The notes: generated by a model not told the origin, from the sequence alone. Numbered from the stretch's first letter, positions 9,655-19,446 are shown. The stretch: DNA of 64,000 nucleotides from Arcticibacter tournemirensis (GCF_006716645.1 NZ_VFPL01000001.1:3286001-3350000); one strand, 5' to 3'. A program made the numbers and translations.

Positions 9655-11556
9655 GTGCGCCCGGCATGGGCGATAACTCTAGGGTGCAAGTCCCGAACAC
9701 GCCATTACAGTTGGAAGTGTTAGCCGAAGGCAAGGGTGTCCACCGTGAGGTGGAATCTGAAGGAAGCCTCAGGCAAATTCTCGGTCTGACGGACAGAAAC
9801 TACATATAAGGCCTACGATGCTGGATGAGGTTGCAACACAAACTAAAGTCCTATACTGTACAGAAGCATCAAGGTAAATGTAGCAGACACATGAGAGGAA
9901 AGTTATCGTTCTTACCCGGGGAGATCTCACAGACTTGTGGAAGTTTTTTTTTCAGAAGCAAGGAGTAAAGCTAGCTGTGAGAAGTCAGCCGATTTCGTAG
10001 TACTTGCTTACGGCAAAGCAAGGAAGGAATGAACCTTAAGTTAGTGATCAATAAATGAGAATTACCTAATGAAGGATAGAATGCAGAAAATTGATAACGT
10101 TTATCAACCTGATCACAAAAGAATAGGGCGGAACCCGAATGCTATGTGGGAGGGCAGACTTTTATTAGGATGATTGAAAAGAACCTCACAGACACAAACA
10201 CACGAGTAGATGAACTGTTAGAACAACTTCTTGACCGTCAGAACCTAAATGCTGCCTATGTACAAGTGGTCGGTAATCGTGGTGCTGGAGGTATCGATAA
10301 GATGGGCGTCGAATCCCTTGGGGATTATCTTAGAGAGCATAAGGAGAAACTTTTAACATCCATCAAGCAAGGGAGTTACTATCCTTCTGCAGTAAGACGT
10401 GTTGAAATTCCTAAAGACAATGGGTCAAAGCGAATGCTGGGCATCCCAACAGTAGTTGATCGGCTCATCCAGCAGGGCATTAGTCAAATCCTGACACCAA
10501 TCTACGAACCTGAATTCAGTGACCACAGCTATGGTTTTCGTCCGGGTCGCAACGCGCATCAAGCGCTTATCAAATGCAAGGAATACATTCAACAGGGGTA
10601 TAATTATTCCGTAGACATGGACTTAGAGAAGTTCTTCGATACGGTGAATCACAGTAAACTGATTGAATTATTATCACGCACGATCAAAGACGGAAGACTG
10701 ATCTCACTTATCCATCGATACTTGAGAGCAGGTGTAGAAATAAACGGAAGGACTATAGTAACTACAGAAGGTGTACCTCAAGGAGGCCCACTAAGCCCAC
10801 TTTTGAGCAATATTATGCTTGATGAACTGGACAAAGAACTGGAATCTCGAGGACACAAATTTGTACGTTACGCTGATGACCTTATGATACTTTGTCGTAG
10901 TAAACGGAGTGCCTCACGGGTTATGGAATCGATCACAAAATTTGTTGAAGGTAAGCTGATGCTTAAAGTCAATAAAGAGAAAAGCGTCGTTCGTCATGTA
11001 TCCACGATTAAATTTCTAGGCTATAGTTTCTACAATTACAGAGGGGAGTCGCGCTTACGTATTCACCCTAAAAGTCTAGGGAAGATGAAAGCTAGGATTA
11101 AAGGACTAACGGGCCGCAGTCGAGGTTGGAGCGATGAACAGCGAATTCTCTACTTGAGGGAATACCTCACAGGCTGGATGCACTACTTTAAACTAGCGGA
11201 CATGGGGACGAAACTGGGGCAACTGGATATGTGGTACCGTCGTAGGCTACGTATGGTCAAATGGAAACAATGGAAACATAGCAAGTCTAAAATTAGGAAC
11301 TTAGTACAACTAGGCGTAAGTAAGTACAAGGCGTACGAATGGGCACATACAAGGAAAAGTTACTGGCACACAGCAAAAAGCTGGATACTGACAACAACCC
11401 TTTCCAACTACTATCTTAAACAACTGGGATACCCATCTTTACTGGCAGAATACAAGCGAGTTTGTGTTACAACTTAGGGAAGCGCCGTATACCGAACGGT
11501 ACGTGCGGTGCTGTGGAAGGTCGGAACGGGAATTAATCCCGTTCCTCCTATCCGAT
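9655..11556 (+). mobile_element. Group II intron, class-C-like, with reverse transcriptase
   Basis: The element starts with GTGCG at 9655 (the conserved GUGYG 5' end), has about 500 nt of structured RNA before the protein, and ends after the reverse transcriptase with a domain V hairpin (about 11480-11514, with AGCGCCGTAT on one arm and GTGCGGTGCT on the other) and a domain VI-like stem (GGAACGGG/CCCGTTCC, 11523-11545). The 3' boundary is placed at CCGAT, position 11556, from the usual A-Y ending; it could be off by a few bases. Insertion directly behind a terminator hairpin and the lack of an endonuclease domain both point to class C. Length about 1.9 kb, apparently intact. Confidence 0.88.
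10170..11477 (+). CDS. Group II intron-encoded reverse transcriptase/maturase
   Basis: A 435-residue protein from ATG 10170 (an in-frame GTG at 10146 would add eight residues). Reverse-transcriptase blocks are all present: 'GIPTVVDRLIQQ', 'YGFRPGRNAHQA', 'DMDLEKFFDTVNH', 'GVPQGGPLSPLLSNI' and the catalytic 'FVRYADD'. A maturase (domain X) region follows with 'YLREYLTGWMHYF'. There is no HNH endonuclease at the end, as in class C introns that rely on single-stranded or hairpin targets. It should splice the surrounding RNA and copy it into new sites. No frameshift or premature stop is visible, so the intron may be active. Confidence 0.95.
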   Translation: MIEKNLTDTNTRVDELLEQLLDRQNLNAAYVQVVGNRGAGGIDKMGVESLGDYLREHKEKLLTSIKQGSYYPSAVRRVEIPKDNGSKRMLGIPTVVDRLIQQGISQILTPIYEPEFSDHSYGFRPGRNAHQALIKCKEYIQQGYNYSVDMDLEKFFDTVNHSKLIELLSRTIKDGRLISLIHRYLRAGVEINGRTIVTTEGVPQGGPLSPLLSNIMLDELDKELESRGHKFVRYADDLMILCRSKRSASRVMESITKFVEGKLMLKVNKEKSVVRHVSTIKFLGYSFYNYRGESRLRIHPKSLGKMKARIKGLTGRSRGWSDEQRILYLREYLTGWMHYFKLADMGTKLGQLDMWYRRRLRMVKWKQWKHSKSKIRNLVQLGVSKYKAYEWAHTRKSYWHTAKSWILTTTLSNYYLKQLGYPSLLAEYKRVCVTT

Positions 11557-11574
11557 TTATCACTATGTGTTCGA

Positions 11575-13626
11575 TCAATTCATTACTGGAAGGAAAGCAT
11601 ATTTCTTACCGTACTCCATCATCTGATCATAAAAAGAAACAGGATAAGTTACTTTTACATCAGTAATTTCTGAGCCCTTCATCACAGGCACAAGTTTAGG
11701 TTGTATAAATCCTTTATAGGCTTTAACATCAAGCCTGGCATAACGCTCAGATACCTCTTTAAGCAATTGCTGATCAACCTTTACGCCGTAGGTTTCTATC
11801 AGGTTTTTTCCGCCCTCATAATCGCCTTCCGACTTTACGCGCTGAATTTCTCTTAATAGCTGTCCAAATAATTCGCGGAGTTTATTATAGTCATTAATCC
11901 TGGTATACGTTTTTCCGTTAACCTTGATCATCTCTACCACATTATCCTTTTTCCCCTTTTCGTATACCCACATGGCATTTAGCTGCCGGTTACGCATATG
12001 GGCCTCCTCAAGATTGCTGCCCGGTTTAATACGTGTAAGCTGAGTGATCAAACCATTCATCATGTAACTATCGTATTCAGCTTTCCCAACTTCCAGGTTC
12101 GGCATTACACCTATTTCGATGAGCTTAGGATCAAGTATGAAGTAAAGCGCCACAAGGTCTGCCCGTGCTTCTTCTAACGCCGAGGCATAGTTTTTCAGGG
12201 TTTTGTCGGTAGTTTCCACACCAGGATTTATCTGGCCTGAAGCATGACCTATGCATTCATGCATATCGGTATGAAGGTCAGAGGAGAGTGAACCATAAGT
12301 ACGGATACGGGCTTTTACATCGTCTCCGTACGCAAATTCGTCTAAAACACCGCCTTTGCTGCTTACTATATTATATGAATGAACAATATTACTTAATGAA
12401 ACCGACTTTGACCCGTGCTCCTTCCTGATCCAGTCGGCATTTGGAAGATTGATACCAATAGGAGTAGAGGGGGCGGCATCGCCAGCTTCGGAAATAACAG
12501 TGATCGCTTTTGCAGTGATTCCCTTTACTTGCTTCTTTTTGTGCTCGGGAAGCAAGGGTGAGTTGTCTTCAAACCATTGTGCACGGCTTGCAATAGCTTG
12601 TATCCTTTTGGTGGACTCGAGGTCTTTCAACGATACAACGCTTTCAAAACTTCCTCTTTTTCCGATAGCATCATTATAAACTTCGATAAAACCATTGGTT
12701 GCATCAATGCGGGAAGCCGTGTCGGCTACCCAGGCAACGCTGTAATCATCAAAATCTTTCAGATCGCCCGAGCGATAGTATTTGATAAGCTTTTGCAGCG
12801 CTTCTTTTTGCTGAGCGTTCTCTGAAACCGTTACAGCCTTTTCAAGCCAGTATACTATCTTTTCAAGGGCAGCTCCATACATGCCGCCAACCTTCCAGGT
12901 CTTTTCAACAATCTTCCCGTTTTCCTTTACCAACTTAGAATTAAGTCCCCACGAAGGTGCGTTTCCGTCAGTATTGAACTTTGCGTAAAAATCTTCAACT
13001 TCTTTCTGGGTAACACCCTCGTAAAAGTTATTAGAGGAAGCTACTATATTATCTGTATCAGGAGAAAGATCCACCATTTTTGGCTGGAAGGAAGGGTCGA
13101 AGATTACAGGTTTGATCCTAGCGAGAAATGAATCCGCCGACTCACCTTTATTAACCGGGAAGCCTTTTAAATCCGAGTTTTTTACCAGCTTAGTAAAATA
13201 AGTAAAAGAATGCTCGGGAATTAACTTTTCGTTGCCATAGTGGTGATGATTGCCATTGCTGAACCAGAAGCGGCCGCAATAATCTTTGAACTTAGCCCAT
13301 TCGGCAGCTTTCCGGTCTCCTTTATAAGTAGCATAAATGTTCTCAATCGTTTTGCGGATCAGCAGATTGTATTTCCCCCTCTGGTCATATATAATATCTC
13401 TTCCCGACAGGCCCGCTTCGGAAAGATAGTAGGCCAGTTTCTTTTGCTGAAGACTAAGCTGATCGAAACCAGGAACCTGGTACCGTAATAATTGGATATC
13501 AGCAAAGGATTCAGCGGTTACATCAAAACCTTTCGCAGGTTTCTGTTGTGCAATAGAATTTTGTCCGGTTATGCTAGCCCCTAAGTATGTTAGGGCTGAT
13601 ACGGCAAGCAAAGAATAATATTTCAT
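11575..13626 (-). CDS. Dipeptidyl peptidase III (peptidase family M49)
   Basis: A 683-residue zinc peptidase that removes dipeptides from the N-terminus of peptides. The defining motifs are present: HECIGH at residues 456-461 (the bacterial form of HExxGH) and EEARAD at 485-490, which supply the zinc ligands and catalytic glutamate. The start gives a signal-peptide-like beginning (MKYYSLLAVSALTYLGASIT), so the protein is probably exported, unlike the cytosolic eukaryotic enzymes. Some databases mislabel this family as dihydrofolate reductase. Its stop codon lies only 18 bp from the 3' end of the intron, and the gene body is untouched. Confidence 0.94.
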   Translation of the reverse strand: MKYYSLLAVSALTYLGASITGQNSIAQQKPAKGFDVTAESFADIQLLRYQVPGFDQLSLQQKKLAYYLSEAGLSGRDIIYDQRGKYNLLIRKTIENIYATYKGDRKAAEWAKFKDYCGRFWFSNGNHHHYGNEKLIPEHSFTYFTKLVKNSDLKGFPVNKGESADSFLARIKPVIFDPSFQPKMVDLSPDTDNIVASSNNFYEGVTQKEVEDFYAKFNTDGNAPSWGLNSKLVKENGKIVEKTWKVGGMYGAALEKIVYWLEKAVTVSENAQQKEALQKLIKYYRSGDLKDFDDYSVAWVADTASRIDATNGFIEVYNDAIGKRGSFESVVSLKDLESTKRIQAIASRAQWFEDNSPLLPEHKKKQVKGITAKAITVISEAGDAAPSTPIGINLPNADWIRKEHGSKSVSLSNIVHSYNIVSSKGGVLDEFAYGDDVKARIRTYGSLSSDLHTDMHECIGHASGQINPGVETTDKTLKNYASALEEARADLVALYFILDPKLIEIGVMPNLEVGKAEYDSYMMNGLITQLTRIKPGSNLEEAHMRNRQLNAMWVYEKGKKDNVVEMIKVNGKTYTRINDYNKLRELFGQLLREIQRVKSEGDYEGGKNLIETYGVKVDQQLLKEVSERYARLDVKAYKGFIQPKLVPVMKGSEITDVKVTYPVSFYDQMMEYGKKYAFLPVMN

Positions 13627-13752
13627 ATAAACCTATACTATTAAAACAGCTAAGTTACTGAAAAAAATCAACGCTATCAGCCGCTATGCAAAAGCAACGT
13701 GTAACAAACAATCAGTCATTCTTTTCAGTTTAATCATTTGTTAATCTTCTAT

Positions 13753-14226
13753 ATGGACAAAGATATTTCGAGCCTTGAGAAGGATGTGCCTTTCGAAAAA
13801 TCAGAATGGCCTGTTTTGAGAATTGGGTGGATCTTAATGGGGGTTTTCTTAGGAGCTGGTGTATTTGGCATTTTTGGCTCCGGCATCTTTTCTGAAAGAG
13901 TAGCGGAAGACGGAACTCTTTCGGTCACATATGAACGCTACCTCAGGTATTCAATGCACTCCGAAATTCAAATAAAAACCAGTAAACTAGGTGCAGACTC
14001 GTCTATATGGATCAATGCCGATTACCTGAACAAAATAATGATCACCCGGATAAGTCCTGAGCCTGATTCTTTTGATCAGGTAGACGGCAGAATGAGAATA
14101 CAGTTTTCCTCGCAAAATCCCTCTGATATTACATTACACATAGAGGCTGTGAAAACAGGAGATCAAAATATGACCATAAACGTAAACGGCAAAAAGAAAA
14201 CAATTCATCAGTATATATATTTTTAA
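13753..14226 (+). CDS. Uncharacterised single-pass membrane protein
   Basis: I do not recognise this 157-residue protein. It has a charged N-terminus (MDKDISSLEKD), one glycine-rich membrane helix (about residues 22-43, 'IGWILMGVFLGAGVFGIFGS') and a beta-rich soluble C-terminal part. The next gene begins 10 bp later and encodes a DUF421 protein. I chose the ATG at 13753; an upstream start at 13738 would add five residues. The arrangement suggests the two membrane proteins work together, which is inference only. Confidence 0.72.
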   Translation: MDKDISSLEKDVPFEKSEWPVLRIGWILMGVFLGAGVFGIFGSGIFSERVAEDGTLSVTYERYLRYSMHSEIQIKTSKLGADSSIWINADYLNKIMITRISPEPDSFDQVDGRMRIQFSSQNPSDITLHIEAVKTGDQNMTINVNGKKKTIHQYIYF

Positions 14227-14236
14227 ATGCTTCGGT

Positions 14237-14698
14237 ATGGATTCAATCATAATGCGGTCGGCCGTAATTTATATCTTTATATTCATCATCCTGCGGCTCG
14301 GAGGGAAACGAACTGTAGGAGAGATGACCACTTTCGATCTGGTGCTGCTCCTGATCATAAGTGAGGCTACGCAACAAGCCCTTTTAGACGACGACCGCTC
14401 CATAACAGGAGGGATGCTCGCCATCACAACACTCGTGTTCCTGGATATAGTTGTTTCCCTCCTGACTAATAAAAACAAAGGGCTTGACAACCTGTTGAAC
14501 GGCGTTCCCTTAATAATAGTCAAAGATGGCAAACCACTAATGGAACGAATTAAAAAATCAAGACTGCAGATAGAAGACATACTGGAGGCCGGCCGTAAAT
14601 TTCAAGGGATTGAGAGCCTCGCGCAAATACGATACGCTGTACTCGAAAAAGATGGCACTATCAGCATCATACCTGTAAACGAAAAAACTGATACCTAA
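14237..14698 (+). CDS. DUF421 (YetF-like) membrane protein
   Basis: A 153-residue protein with two or three N-terminal membrane helices ('VIYIFIFIILRLGGKRTVGE', 'MLAITTLVFLDIVVSLL') followed by a soluble YetF-type domain. The 'RLGGKRTVGEMTTFDLVLLL' region is the hallmark of DUF421. No biochemical role is established for this family that I can name. It sits 10 bp after the unknown membrane protein gene and 10 bp before a 63-codon gene on the same strand, so the three are probably cotranscribed. Confidence 0.85.
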   Translation: MDSIIMRSAVIYIFIFIILRLGGKRTVGEMTTFDLVLLLIISEATQQALLDDDRSITGGMLAITTLVFLDIVVSLLTNKNKGLDNLLNGVPLIIVKDGKPLMERIKKSRLQIEDILEAGRKFQGIESLAQIRYAVLEKDGTISIIPVNEKTDT

Positions 14699-14708
14699 TA
14701 TTACGACA

Positions 14709-14900
14709 ATGAATTCTGAATTTTTTAGTGTAATGATTGATGATAAACCGGTACGGTTTGAAAAAAAGAGGATTTTGGAAATACAACCCTATACGGGAGG
14801 AACGAGGATTATTATGGAAGCATCCCACACTTCAGAAGAACCTCTCATCTATTTTACTCCCGACGAATACGAAGCTGTTATGAGATCCTATCTGGGGTAA
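14709..14900 (+). CDS. Small uncharacterised protein
   Basis: A 63-residue protein (MNSEFFSVMIDDKPVRFEKK onward) with an alternating pattern suggesting a small beta-rich domain and an acidic C-terminal helix. I do not recognise the family. It is 10 bp behind the DUF421 gene. The frame, spacing and lack of internal stops support a real gene; no function can be assigned. Confidence 0.6.
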   Translation: MNSEFFSVMIDDKPVRFEKKRILEIQPYTGGTRIIMEASHTSEEPLIYFTPDEYEAVMRSYLG

Positions 14901-14934
14901 GAATTTACCGTTGCAGAAGATATATAAGACTGTC

Positions 14935-14985
14935 AATACCGGGAAATAATTAAATTCTAACGGACAAAACCGGTATTTTTCTTAG
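14935..14985 (+). terminator. Candidate hairpin with T-rich tail before proB
   Basis: AATACCGG (14935-14942) can pair perfectly with CCGGTATT (14970-14977), followed by TTTCTTAGTTTT. The loop is long (27 nt), so this may be a terminator of the preceding genes or an element in the proB leader. Confidence 0.4.
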
Positions 14986-14998
14986 TTTTAAGCCTGTA

Positions 14999-16087
14999 AT
15001 GGACTTAAGCTACAAACGTATAGTAATTAAGATTGGCTCTAATGTACTAACCAGGAAAGATGGATTGCCTGATTTAGAGCGCATTGCTCATGTCGTTGAA
15101 CAGATTTCGCAGATAAAGAAGCAAGGCAAGGAAATTATATTGGTTTCTTCAGGAGCCGTTGCTTCGGGCAAGAGTGTCCTCTCGGTATCTGATAAGTTCG
15201 ACGCGGTTGCAACCAGACAGCTGTTTGCTTCGATCGGGCAGGTAAAGCTTATCAATAGCTATTCTGAGCTCTTTGAAAAACAGGGACTGATATGTGCACA
15301 GGTTCTGGTAACGAAAGAGGACTTCAGGGACCGTCTTCATTATCTAAATATGAAGAACTGCTTTGGCATATTGCTTCAGCACAACGTAATACCGGTGGTG
15401 AACGAAAACGACGTTATATCTGTCACCGAACTGATGTTTACGGATAATGATGAGCTTGCCGGACTTATTGCTTCTATGTTGAATGCTGATGCATTAATAA
15501 TCCTGAGCAATGTTGATGGGATCTACAACGGGAATCCTGCCGATAGTAATTCTGAAGTGATCCGTTATATTGATCCAACTTTCTCTGATTTTTCAGGGTT
15601 TATCACTACACAAAAATCACAGTTCGGACGGGGAGGAATGATCACGAAATCGCATATAGCACTCAAAGCCGCCCGGTTGGGCATTGCGGTTCATATTGCG
15701 AACGGAAAAACTGAAAATATACTTCTCAGATTATTGAACCAGGATGTGATCAATACCTGTTTTGTACCGGCGAAAAATGCCTCGGGTAAAAAGAGATGGA
15801 TTGCCAATTCAGAGAACTATGCAAAAGGCGTCGTTCAGATTAATGAAGGCGCAAAGCAGGCTCTTTTGTCGTCTAAAGCAAGTAGCCTTCTCCCGATTGG
15901 GGTAACAAGCATAGTAAATGAATTCAGGAAAGGCGATATTATCAGGTTAGTTGACGAAGATAATCACCAGGTAGGCCTTGGTATAGCAGAATACAGTTCA
16001 GAAAAGGCAGCGAGCCTGCTTGGACAGAAAAATCAAAAACCGCTGGTACATTACGATTACTTATTTTTAAATCCGGGAGATAACTGA
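14999..16087 (+). CDS. proB: Glutamate 5-kinase
   Basis: Phosphorylates L-glutamate to glutamate 5-phosphate, the first step of proline synthesis. The 362-residue protein has the amino-acid-kinase domain ('[11 protein letters not shown]' at the start, '[10 protein letters not shown]', 'NENDVISV', '[20 protein letters not shown]') and a C-terminal PUA domain from about residue 265. Length is close to the E. coli enzyme. The stop codon is one base before the ATG of proA, so the pair forms a tight operon. Feedback by proline is usual in the family but cannot be read here. Confidence 0.96.
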   Translation: MDLSYKRIVIKIGSNVLTRKDGLPDLERIAHVVEQISQIKKQGKEIILVSSGAVASGKSVLSVSDKFDAVATRQLFASIGQVKLINSYSELFEKQGLICAQVLVTKEDFRDRLHYLNMKNCFGILLQHNVIPVVNENDVISVTELMFTDNDELAGLIASMLNADALIILSNVDGIYNGNPADSNSEVIRYIDPTFSDFSGFITTQKSQFGRGGMITKSHIALKAARLGIAVHIANGKTENILLRLLNQDVINTCFVPAKNASGKKRWIANSENYAKGVVQINEGAKQALLSSKASSLLPIGVTSIVNEFRKGDIIRLVDEDNHQVGLGIAEYSSEKAASLLGQKNQKPLVHYDYLFLNPGDN

Positions 16088-16088
16088 T

Positions 16089-17339
16089 ATGGAACTTAAA
16101 GAACTTTTTAAGAATGCGGCAAACGCCAGTCGCAGCCTTGGACTTCTTGCTGCAGAGAAGATAAATACCGTTCTGCGTGATCTTGCGGATGAAGCTATCA
16201 AACAGACTCCTATTCTTCTCATTGAGAACGAGAAGGATCTGGAGAGAATGAGCAAAGAGGATCCCAGATACGACAGATTAAGGCTGACAGAAAAGCGCAT
16301 TCAGGATATAGCAAATGATATTCGGAATGTCGCTGGTTTGGAATCGCCTCTTAACGAAACATTGGTTGAAAAAACTCTGGATAATGGATTAGTTCTAAAG
16401 AAGATCAGGGTGCCGGTAGGGGTTATCGGAGTTATCTATGAGGCCCGTCCTAATGTTACTTTTGACGTATTTTCGTTATGTATTAAAACAGGTAACGTTG
16501 CAGTGCTAAAGGGAGGGAGCGATGCCGCTTTTTCAAATGAAGCGATCATCTCCCTGATTCATAAGGTACTTAAGGCGCATAATATTGATACTTCAGTAGC
16601 TTTGCTGTTGCCTTCAGACAGAACTGCAACCGAGTCTCTTTTAAATGCTACGGGTCTGGTAGATGTAATTATCCCCAGAGGCAGTCAGCAGTTAATTGAT
16701 TTTGTAAGAAAAAATGCAAAAGTCCCCGTAATCGAAACAGGAGCCGGTATTGTTCACACGTATTTTGATGAAAGCGGCGACGTTGAAAAAGGCAGAGCGA
16801 TAATTAATAATGCTAAAACGCGCCGTGTAAGCGTTTGTAATGCGCTCGACTGTTTAATAATCCATAAAGCTCGACTTGGGGACCTTTCTGCTCTTATAGA
16901 ACCCCTTACGTCTGCTAATGTTGAAATTTTTGCAGATAAGCCCTCCTACAACGCTATTAAGAATAGTTATCCGTCGTCACTACTGAAGCCAGCTGACGAA
17001 GAGCATTTCGGAACCGAGTTTTTGGATTATAAGATGTCTATAAAGACCGTAGAAAACCTTGATGAGGCCCTGGATCATATTTCACGATACAGCTCAAAAC
17101 ACAGCGAGGCTATTATCTCTGAAAGTGAAAACAATATTGAAACTTTCTTAAACACTGTGGATGCGGCAGCGGTCTATGCAAACACCTCCACCGCTTTTAC
17201 CGATGGCGCACAATTTGGCTTGGGGGCAGAAATAGGCATTAGCACTCAAAAATTACATGCCAGAGGCCCCATGGGCCTTGAAGAGCTTACAAGCTATAAG
17301 TGGATTGTAAGAGGAGAGGGGCAGGTTAGGGGGAATTGA
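16089..17339 (+). CDS. proA: Glutamate-5-semialdehyde dehydrogenase
   Basis: Reduces glutamate 5-phosphate to glutamate 5-semialdehyde with NADPH, the second step of proline synthesis. The 416-residue aldehyde-dehydrogenase-fold protein shows '[20 protein letters not shown]', the catalytic cysteine in '[13 protein letters not shown]' and the family ending '[19 protein letters not shown]'. It follows proB with one base between. Its last codons (GGG-AAT then the TGA stop) merge into a heptamer-like repeat that continues downstream. Confidence 0.96.
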   Translation: MELKELFKNAANASRSLGLLAAEKINTVLRDLADEAIKQTPILLIENEKDLERMSKEDPRYDRLRLTEKRIQDIANDIRNVAGLESPLNETLVEKTLDNGLVLKKIRVPVGVIGVIYEARPNVTFDVFSLCIKTGNVAVLKGGSDAAFSNEAIISLIHKVLKAHNIDTSVALLLPSDRTATESLLNATGLVDVIIPRGSQQLIDFVRKNAKVPVIETGAGIVHTYFDESGDVEKGRAIINNAKTRRVSVCNALDCLIIHKARLGDLSALIEPLTSANVEIFADKPSYNAIKNSYPSSLLKPADEEHFGTEFLDYKMSIKTVENLDEALDHISRYSSKHSEAIISESENNIETFLNTVDAAAVYANTSTAFTDGAQFGLGAEIGISTQKLHARGPMGLEELTSYKWIVRGEGQVRGN

Positions 17340-17365
17340 CAAGGGACAAGGGAGAATTGACAGGA
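17331..17365 (+). repeat. Heptamer-period repeat across the proA stop codon
   Basis: Five consecutive 7-nt units read GGGAATT, GACAAGG, GACAAGG, GAGAATT, GACAGGA. The first unit lies in the last codons of proA, and the stop codon spans the first and second units. It resembles the other 7-nt-period sites in this window in layout but not in sequence. Confidence 0.55.
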
Positions 17366-17371
17366 GGAATG

Positions 17372-17435
17372 AAATACTACTCCAAAAAGAAAGGCAAGCG
17401 TTAAGTCGTCTGCCTTTCTTTTTGGAGTAGTATTT
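17372..17435. terminator. Bidirectional terminator with a 25-bp perfect stem
   Basis: Bases 17372-17396 are the exact reverse complement of 17411-17435, with a 14-nt loop. Both arms end in A/T tracts, so the hairpin can stop transcription from proA on one side and from the DUF6580-like gene on the other, whose stop codon is at 17441. Confidence 0.85.
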
Positions 17436-17440
17436 GTGTT

Positions 17441-17989
17441 TTATTTAATCGTTAAATTTCCGTTGTTCATTCTGATAACCACGTATCTTTTTTCCAGCAA
17501 GTAGAATCCGCCGAACAGTACAGTGCCATAGATTGCATCGGCAATAAGCATATTTCTAAGAAATGGTAGTCCCATTATATACGACTGAACCACTCCCTGT
17601 ACATTATGAGGGTACCATGGGTATAAGAAGGCGAAATTCGTAATCAGAAAAAACACGACTGCTCCGGCAACAGAAGCAAGAGCAATACTTCCTGGTGTGA
17701 TTTTGTTTCTTATCAAGAGGCCACAAGCAACCATTGCAATGAAGCCAATATAAACCACAACACTAAATCCATTACCTATAAATATATCAGAAATAGCCAT
17801 TGCTGCCAGAGGCAGAATAAAAGCAAGCCTTTTATCCTCTATTAATGAACCGGCAAATATAGCCAACGCCCCAACAGCGGTAAAGTTCCAAGCATGTGGC
17901 AACATCAATGGAAGCGCGCGCGTGCATGCAGCTAGGATAATCAATAAACTCAATACCAGAAAGCGGGAAGATTGTATCTGTCTAATCAT
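17441..17989 (-). CDS. DUF6580-like integral membrane protein
   Basis: A 182-residue protein with about five membrane helices. The 'HAWNFTAVGALAIFAGSLI' stretch and the C-terminal 'PFLRNMLIADAIYGTVLFGG' fit the DUF6580 family, which resembles substrate-binding (S) components of vitamin transporters. By that resemblance it may take up a small cofactor or precursor, but no ATPase or T-component gene is next to it. The gene is alone on its strand behind the NtrC-like regulator (71 bp). Confidence 0.72.
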   Translation of the reverse strand: MIRQIQSSRFLVLSLLIILAACTRALPLMLPHAWNFTAVGALAIFAGSLIEDKRLAFILPLAAMAISDIFIGNGFSVVVYIGFIAMVACGLLIRNKITPGSIALASVAGAVVFFLITNFAFLYPWYPHNVQGVVQSYIMGLPFLRNMLIADAIYGTVLFGGFYLLEKRYVVIRMNNGNLTIK

Positions 17990-18060
17990 ACTGCCAAAGT
18001 TAAACGTAAAATATGAAAGGTAAAAGCGTTATGGATTCAAAAGATGAAATTGTTAAACCC

Positions 18061-19446
18061 CTATTCCGATCTCTTTAATCCATACTTATCTATTTTACTA
18101 TAAAGATGGCTTCTTTGGATATCGATATCATCAGCTGTTTTCGAAACATTCCAATTGTTTTTTTCGAGCTTGTATTTAATGTACTCTTTTTCGGCCTGAT
18201 CTTTATATTCCTGGAAGCTGCTGAACTTATCAAAATCCATACGGGCTCCCGGAAGCGTGGCTTCCTGACTATCAGCAGACTGCGGGCCAGAGGGATTAGC
18301 AAAGGTATATACATCACCTTCGGTAATGGTCTTGTCGCTTAAAATAATAAGCCGCTCTATCATGTTTCGTAACTCACGGATGTTACCAGTCCACTGGAGT
18401 GCTTTTAACGCTTCCATAGCACCCTCGCTGAATTTCTTCACCGGCATGCCATATTCAGCACATACTTCTTCGCAGAAACTCTGTGCAATAATGGGGATAT
18501 CATCTTTCCGTTCTGAAAGAGGCGGCACATGGATCAATATCACACTGAGCCTGTGATACAAGTCCATACGGAAATTTCCAAGTTCAATTTCTTTAAGAAG
18601 ATCTTTGTTTGTGGCAGCTACAACGCGTACATCCACTTCGATTTCCTTTTCGCCCCCAACGCGTGTAATCTTACTTTCCTGCAAGGCGCGTAGTACCTTC
18701 GCCTGTGCTGAGTGGCTCATGTCGCCTATCTCATCAAGGAATAGAGTGCCCCCATTAGCTTGCTCAAATTTTCCGATACGTTGTTTTACAGCAGAAGTAA
18801 ACGATCCTTTTTCATGGCCAAATAATTCACTTTCAATCAATTCTGATGGTATTGCAGCGCAATTCACTTCGATAATCGGGCCGTTAGCACGATGTGATTT
18901 TTCGTGGAGCCACCTTGCAACAAGCTCTTTTCCACTTCCGTTCGCTCCTGTTATCAGAACGCGGGCGTCTGTTGGTGCAACCCGGTCTATAGTGTCCTTT
19001 ATTTTATTTATAGCAGGAGAGTTACCGAGAATTTCGCGAACCTTGCTGACTTTCCGTTTTAATACTTTGGTTTCAGTAACGAGGTTTCCCCGCTCAAGTG
19101 CATTTCTTACTGTGATCAGCAGACGGTTCAGATCGGGCGGCTTTGATATAAAATCGTAAGCTCCCTTTTTACTGGCTTCAACGGCTGTTTCAATCGTTCC
19201 ATGTCCCGATATCATAATGAATGGCAGGTCCGGTTTTATAGCCAGCCCTTCAGAAAGAACCTCCATTCCGTCCATTCGGTTCATCTTGATATCGCAGAGT
19301 ACCAGATCAAGGTCGTTTCTCCTTATACATTCAAGCCCGTCTATTCCATTATCAACGTCCTCTACCTCATAATCTTCATATTCCAGTATTTCCCTCAATG
19401 TGTTGCGTATTGCACGCTCGTCATCAACAATAAGAATTTTTGCCAT
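18061..19446 (-). CDS. NtrC-family response regulator
   Basis: A 461-residue regulator with a receiver domain (residues 1-120; phospho-acceptor D52 in 'LVLCDIKM'), an AAA+ domain with Walker A 'GANGSGKE' (about 167-174) and 'GGTLFLDEIGDMS', and a C-terminal Fis-type helix-turn-helix ('NNWNVSKTADDIDIQRSHLY'). The loop that normally reads GAFTGA and touches sigma-54 reads GSFTSA here (214-219). It may therefore act differently from classical sigma-54 activators, or the change may be usual in this lineage. No sensor kinase gene is adjacent. Confidence 0.92.
   Translation of the reverse strand: MAKILIVDDERAIRNTLREILEYEDYEVEDVDNGIDGLECIRRNDLDLVLCDIKMNRMDGMEVLSEGLAIKPDLPFIMISGHGTIETAVEASKKGAYDFISKPPDLNRLLITVRNALERGNLVTETKVLKRKVSKVREILGNSPAINKIKDTIDRVAPTDARVLITGANGSGKELVARWLHEKSHRANGPIIEVNCAAIPSELIESELFGHEKGSFTSAVKQRIGKFEQANGGTLFLDEIGDMSHSAQAKVLRALQESKITRVGGEKEIEVDVRVVAATNKDLLKEIELGNFRMDLYHRLSVILIHVPPLSERKDDIPIIAQSFCEEVCAEYGMPVKKFSEGAMEALKALQWTGNIRELRNMIERLIILSDKTITEGDVYTFANPSGPQSADSQEATLPGARMDFDKFSSFQEYKDQAEKEYIKYKLEKNNWNVSKTADDIDIQRSHLYSKIDKYGLKRSE

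Noticed and set aside
18605-19159. 184-codon plus-strand frame
   Set aside because: It lies wholly opposite the NtrC-like gene, has low-complexity Ser/Arg-rich composition and no family features. It is a shadow of that gene.
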